Shown here one piece after another: positions 13,990 through 17,044 of a stretch of DNA of 17,044 bases. Positions within the stretch are counted from its first letter, which is position 1. Each line of letters opens with the position of its first letter. The DNA lies in assembly GCA_037143735.1 (NCBI GenBank), contig JBAWYD010000052.1, positions 1 through 17,044 on the forward strand. The letters run 5' to 3'. The notes under the pieces are model-generated. The model saw only the letters and a list, made by a program, of their open reading frames with translations, was not told the DNA's origin and searched no databases. The translations under genes and the position numbers were made by a program. This DNA comes from JAPLJQ01 sp037143735 (GTDB taxonomy: Bacteria > Desulfobacterota > Syntrophia > Syntrophales > UBA2185).

Positions 13990-14849
13990 GGAGAGGCCTC
14001 CGGAAAGGGCGTAAGCCGGATATGGAATTTTGCAAGCATTAAAGAGAAGTCCCTGTCCGTCAGAATTTCCAGTTCCTTTTCTCTTTCCCGGTGTGAGAAA
14101 GAGGAGAACGGACCTTCCGCCTGCCCGGCGGGCGCTCGGCCGGGATGAATCATCAGTTCTGCAAGGCCCGGCGGCAGGGTTTGCAGGGTTCCTTCGAGGT
14201 GGGTAGCGGACATCCTCCCTTTCAGGTAAAGACCCCGGAAATGATCTGTCGTCCTCAATGCAGACCCATGAATCTTTATACGGGCGGCTGCAGCGAGCCG
14301 GCGAAACATGTCCGCTTCTCCAGCCGGCACATGGTTTTTTCGATCCATGACGCCTGAGGGAGGCGGTTCTTCAGGAAGCCTTATCCACGGAATCCCGTAC
14401 TCCCTTCCCGCCCTGACGGTTGCATCGATCACAGCAGGGAAAATGTGGACGTGCTGATGCCCGTCTGCATGATCAATCCGGACGCCGGCATCGCGAAGTG
14501 CCTGGATCTGGGCAGCAAATTCCTCCCGGATTTCCACCTCAAGAACTTCATCGCCCTTTCTCATCAGGCGCCGATGGGCCTTTGCCTTGCCACAAAAACA
14601 TCCATCCGGGCCTGTGATGGATGTAAGCCCCGGGCTCAGAGGCGCCCCTTCGGTAAGGTTCAGATGGACGCCAAACGAAATGTGGTTACAGCGGGATGAA
14701 GCGATCCTGTGAAGGACATCATGGAAAGCGGGACCATTGACAAGGATACTTGCAGCCGTCACAGCGCCCGCCTCTATGGCCTCAAAGATTCCCGCATTGC
14801 GGGCCTCATCCGCCCCCAGGTCATCCGCATTGACAATGAGCCGCTTCAA
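13986..14849 (-). CDS. ChbG/HpnK (YdjC) family carbohydrate deacetylase
   Basis: 287 residues, full length for the YdjC-like deacetylases, metal-dependent enzymes that remove acetyl groups from N-acetylated sugars (chitin disaccharide in ChbG; the hopanoid N-acetylglucosamine in HpnK). Expected metal and active-site motifs are present: NADDLG (7-12; D9, D10), FGVHLNLTEG (59-68; H62), DHADGHQHVH (126-135) and LMIHPG (232-237; H235). The start is TTG at 14849, overlapping the upstream stop as TTGA. Coupling to a glycosyltransferase on the 3' side suggests deacetylation of the sugar that the transferase adds, as in hopanoid or lipid glycosylation, but no hopanoid genes are visible here. Confidence 0.9.
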   Translation of the reverse strand: MKRLIVNADDLGADEARNAGIFEAIEAGAVTAASILVNGPAFHDVLHRIASSRCNHISFGVHLNLTEGAPLSPGLTSITGPDGCFCGKAKAHRRLMRKGDEVLEVEIREEFAAQIQALRDAGVRIDHADGHQHVHIFPAVIDATVRAGREYGIPWIRLPEEPPPSGVMDRKNHVPAGEADMFRRLAAAARIKIHGSALRTTDHFRGLYLKGRMSATHLEGTLQTLPPGLAELMIHPGRAPAGQAEGPFSSFSHREREKELEILTDRDFSLMLAKFHIRLTPFPEASP

Positions 14850-16525
14850 CGCACTCTCACCCCCCGGGCACAGATAAAAAGATTGCGAAAGACGTATCTG
14901 CCCTCACCCGCGTCCCTGAAATCGGAACGTCCTGATGAACGCAGCTCCAGGAAATGATTCATGAGTCCCCTTTTTTCAGATTCGTATTCATTGCCCGTGA
15001 AGGGCCGCTCTGTCTCATGGACAACAGAGACGTGATGGAAACGTTTTCGCAACTGACGCAGAAGCTCTGACGCATTTGCCAGGGAAATTGCCATGAGCCA
15101 AAGCCTTCCGCTGTCCGGTTTCAGAAAAACAGGTGCGTCCTGAAGGATTTTTATCAGGTGTATCGTTCCGTCCGTCCCGCCATACCGGGGACCAAAGGGA
15201 TAGCGACCCGGTGTCTGGGGAGGGGTGGCGACAATCACATCGAACAGGCCCGCATCCCCTGAGGAATAACCATCCAGCGCCTCGTACCAGGAGCCTCCGC
15301 GGATATTGATCTTTTCCGCAACACCATTTGCCAGAGCGTTCTTCCTCGTCGCATCGAGGGCGCGGGGATCGATATCCGTGGCCACGACACGGCCGGCGCC
15401 AAGCCTTGCCGCAGCAATGGCAAGCAGACCCGCTCCGCAACCCAGATCGAGGACACGTTCTCCCTCCCGCACATCCAGAAGCTTCGCCAGATCCAGGGTT
15501 GACGCCGGTGGATGATGCACCCCTTCGGGGATGTGTAAATAAACCGGACCGGTTGGGAGGGTTATGCGCGTTTTCCCTTCCTCATGAAACGGGGGTCGGC
15601 CATAGCGCCTCAGGGCTGCGGAAAGCATTTTTTCTACCAGAGCCGGATAATCCAGCCCAGCCCACCGTGCCGAGAGCGCCAGGAGTTCAAGAGGCTCCAG
15701 GCTCGGTGTTGTGTTCGCCTCCAGAAAGTAAAACGTCCCGCCGGAAGAAAGGCGGATATCGAAACGGGCGTAATCCCGCAACCCAAGGGCACGAAAGGCA
15801 AGGCATGAGAGATTTTTCAGCTCCGCCGCGAGATCGGGGGGGAGCTCAGCCGGTAACACATCCTGTCTCTCTTCCGGTACGTCCGATCGTTTAAATGCCT
15901 CGGTCAAAACAACCGCTCCACCCGGATGAACCCGCCACTCCAGGGGCGGCAGCACGCTCAGCCCATTTTCTTCTTCCAGAAGCGAGACGGCAAATTCACG
16001 GCCGGGGATGAAGGTTTCCATGAGAATCGGCTGCCTGAACCGGTCTATGAGATCTGCAATCCCCCCATAGATTTCATCCTCCGTTTCAGCAAAACCGAGG
16101 CCCCGGCTCATGTGTTCAAAAGCCGGCTTCAAAACGGCAGGACATTTAAGCCAGCAGGGCATCGTTTGCTTTTTCGACGTCACCACGACACCCGGAGGCA
16201 CCGGTATGCCTGCGTTTGCAAGACATGTCTTTGCGGCGATCTTGTTATCGGCGAGGAAACAGGCCCTGGCGTCGGAACCGACGATCCGAGCACCATAGCC
16301 TTCCAGGAGCAACCTCACGAAGGGACGTAAAACCCCGGACCCGCGGAAGGTATCTGTATGATCAATCACCAGGTCGCACGTTTTCGAGATTTCCCCGGCC
16401 ATCAATTCTATCTCTTCCGAGTCCGCAAAAAAAATCTCATGGCCGAGGGCATGAAGCCCTGACGCAACAGCCTCCGCGCAGCCGCAGGGAGAACCGACCG
16501 TATGAACAACAGCAATACGCATCAT
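14846..16525 (-). CDS. ATP-grasp (D-Ala-D-Ala ligase-like) / SAM methyltransferase fusion
   Basis: 559 residues, two enzyme domains in one chain. Residues 1-300 resemble D-alanine-D-alanine ligase: RIAVVHTVGSP start, SDARACFLADNKIAAK (84-99), AVLKPAFEHMSRGLG (130-144) and the Mg2+ triad D256 (ARFDIRL), E269 and N271 in LEANTTPSLEP. Such domains activate a carboxylate with ATP and form an amide or peptide bond. Residues about 320-559 are a class I methyltransferase: VLDLGCGAGLLAIAAARLG (358-376), ATDIDPRALDATRKNA (382-397) and a TPPQTPGR segment (434-441) where N6/glutamine methylases have NPPY. The start is uncertain: ATG 16525 or 16522 fit the ligase opening; TTG 16561 would add 12 odd residues. 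An AGGAG lies 14 bases upstream. First gene of the cassette with the deacetylase and glycosyltransferase. Confidence 0.85.
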   Translation of the reverse strand: MMRIAVVHTVGSPCGCAEAVASGLHALGHEIFFADSEEIELMAGEISKTCDLVIDHTDTFRGSGVLRPFVRLLLEGYGARIVGSDARACFLADNKIAAKTCLANAGIPVPPGVVVTSKKQTMPCWLKCPAVLKPAFEHMSRGLGFAETEDEIYGGIADLIDRFRQPILMETFIPGREFAVSLLEEENGLSVLPPLEWRVHPGGAVVLTEAFKRSDVPEERQDVLPAELPPDLAAELKNLSCLAFRALGLRDYARFDIRLSSGGTFYFLEANTTPSLEPLELLALSARWAGLDYPALVEKMLSAALRRYGRPPFHEEGKTRITLPTGPVYLHIPEGVHHPPASTLDLAKLLDVREGERVLDLGCGAGLLAIAAARLGAGRVVATDIDPRALDATRKNALANGVAEKINIRGGSWYEALDGYSSGDAGLFDVIVATPPQTPGRYPFGPRYGGTDGTIHLIKILQDAPVFLKPDSGRLWLMAISLANASELLRQLRKRFHHVSVVHETERPFTGNEYESEKRGLMNHFLELRSSGRSDFRDAGEGRYVFRNLFICARGVRVR

Positions 16526-16608
16526 CAGAAAAGCAATTTCTCCTGTCAATCCGGTATTCAAATTTTCTGGAACAGCTTACCTAATTCCAATTTCTCAGGA
16601 ACGGCCGT

Positions 16609-16761
16609 TCAGAACCGCCGCCATTTCAAGACTGAGTAGAATGTATGGGGGTCCTTTTCGAAGGCGACGACTTCCAGTTTGGGATTCAGCCGTTTTGCCT
16701 GGGCCGCGGTGCGCATTCCCGCCGCATCCCCGCCGATGCCAACAAGTCGTTCCTTTGCCAT
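16609..16761 (-). pseudogene. 5' stub of a CoA-disulfide reductase-like flavoprotein gene
   Basis: A 50-codon frame reading VGIGGDAAGMRTAAQAKRL and then LEVVAFEKDPHTFYSV, a clear match to the FAD-binding N-terminus of CoA-disulfide/NADH oxidase-type pyridine nucleotide-disulfide reductases (normally about 440-560 residues). In the family the next residues are an ACGIPYY-type active-site cysteine motif; here the frame changes to LKWRRF and stops, and no continuation was found in other frames. The ATG follows AGGAGGT, with a good promoter at 16799-16827, so the 5' control region is intact. A 12-bp palindrome (GAACGGCCGTTC, 16599-16610) covers the stop. Most likely a deletion remnant; a short expressed leader peptide is the alternative. 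Confidence 0.75.
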
Positions 16762-16798
16762 GGCCCTTTTACCTCCTCATAAGGATGAAATGTTTCCC

Positions 16799-16827
16799 AT
16801 GATAATGGAACACCCCCGGAAAGTCAA
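16799..16827 (-). promoter_or_regulatory. Sigma-70-type promoter reading into the reductase stub and the ATP-grasp cassette
   Basis: Minus strand TTGACT (16827-16822), exactly 17 bases, TATCAT (16804-16799). The predicted start near 16792 gives a 30-nt leader containing AGGAGGT. No terminator was seen between the stub and the fusion gene (83 bp), so this is the likely promoter of the whole cassette. Confidence 0.65.
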
Positions 16828-16864
16828 CAGTGCTGGGGAAACGGTTCGGCACACCCTTCGCAGG

Positions 16865-16902
16865 AAGGATTGATCCCGGCTGATCCCGGGGTTAAAATCC
16901 TT
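16865..16902. repeat. Nested inverted repeat between two tandem promoters
   Basis: AAGGATT (16865-16871)/AATCCTT (16896-16902) enclose CCCGG (16875-16879)/CCGGG (16886-16890), and TGATCCCGG occurs twice in direct order (16871-16879, 16881-16889). It would lie in RNA made from the upstream promoter (16950-16978). No T-run follows on either strand. Confidence 0.45.
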
Positions 16903-16949
16903 TCCTTCCACCAGGGATTGACGGCATTATAAAGGTATTTCATAAAATG

Positions 16950-16978
16950 AGTGTATAATGCTTTGATATTGTTGTCAA
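16950..16978 (-). promoter_or_regulatory. Upstream sigma-70-like promoter
   Basis: Minus strand TTGACA (16978-16973), exactly 17 bases, TACACT (16955-16950). The -35 is perfect, the -10 only fair. It lies just inside the possible insertion-sequence end and points leftwards toward the cassette. Confidence 0.45.
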
Positions 16979-16997
16979 ATAGTGTCGATTTGTTCCC

Positions 16998-17042
16998 GGT
17001 CGTGATAAATTGAGCCAAAAATGGTCGTTAGAAAGTGAGCCA
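16998..17042 (-). mobile_element. Imperfect direct repeats resembling an insertion-sequence terminus, truncated by the window edge
   Basis: Minus strand TGGCTCACTTTCTAACGACC (17042-17023) and TGGCTCAATTTATCACGACC (17017-16998) agree at 17 of 20 positions, 25 bp apart. Repeated TGGCTCA-type blocks near the end are typical of several IS21-family elements, whose termini carry multiple transposase sites. No transposase gene is in view; the element body would lie past the right edge. Confidence 0.35.
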
Positions 17043-17044
17043 CT

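Noticed and set aside
16824..17018. 64-residue minus-strand frame at the right edge.
   Set aside because: It starts with TTG within the direct repeats, runs through two predicted promoters and has no recognisable domain or ribosome site.

Overview
The window looks like chromosomal DNA from a strictly anaerobic bacterium, most plausibly a Desulfobacterota/Syntrophales-type (former Deltaproteobacteria) organism. This is inferred from gene content, not from a marker gene: two sets of 2-oxoacid:ferredoxin oxidoreductase genes, a System II (ResB/CcsB) cytochrome c assembly pair, an exported DUF2845 protein and a -24/-12 (sigma-54) type promoter. No rRNA, tRNA or CRISPR array was seen.

Layout. (1) 1-1291, minus strand: a ferredoxin-type delta subunit (korD) and an alpha subunit (korA) that runs off the left edge, behind a near-consensus promoter. 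(2) 1345-3445, minus: ccsB and resB, overlapping by 4 bp, with their own promoter. (3) 3446-3684: a 240-bp spacer with nested inverted repeats and no gene. (4) 3685-8257, plus: an NAD(P)-dependent aldehyde dehydrogenase, then a complete korDABC operon closed by a bidirectional terminator. (5) 8294-9516, minus: an exported lysine/alanine-repeat protein behind a sigma-54-like promoter and an upstream palindrome array, an exported DUF2845 protein, a strongly folded intergenic element, and a 54-residue FmdB-type zinc ribbon gene. (6) 9666-11525, minus: an LsrF-like class I aldolase and a zinc alcohol dehydrogenase, probably one operon. (7) 11592-12857, plus: a membrane-anchored metallophosphoesterase whose promoter overlaps a 12-bp inverted repeat. 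(8) 12913-16525, minus: a tightly coupled three-gene cassette of ATP-grasp/methyltransferase fusion, ChbG/HpnK-type deacetylase and family-4 glycosyltransferase, closed by a terminator. (9) 16609-17044: the 5' stub of a flavin disulfide reductase gene that keeps its promoter and ribosome binding site and points into the cassette, then imperfect direct repeats at the right edge that resemble an insertion-sequence end.

How the parts work together. The kor operons would connect 2-oxoacids with acyl-CoA and reduced ferredoxin, and the aldehyde dehydrogenase may feed or drain the same carbon. The ccs genes attach haem to exported cytochromes. The cassette at 12913-16525 is the least conventional part: an amide-bond-forming ATP-grasp domain fused to a SAM methyltransferase and coupled to a sugar deacetylase and a glycosyltransferase suggests synthesis of a modified glycan or aminoacylated sugar. 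The product cannot be named from sequence alone.
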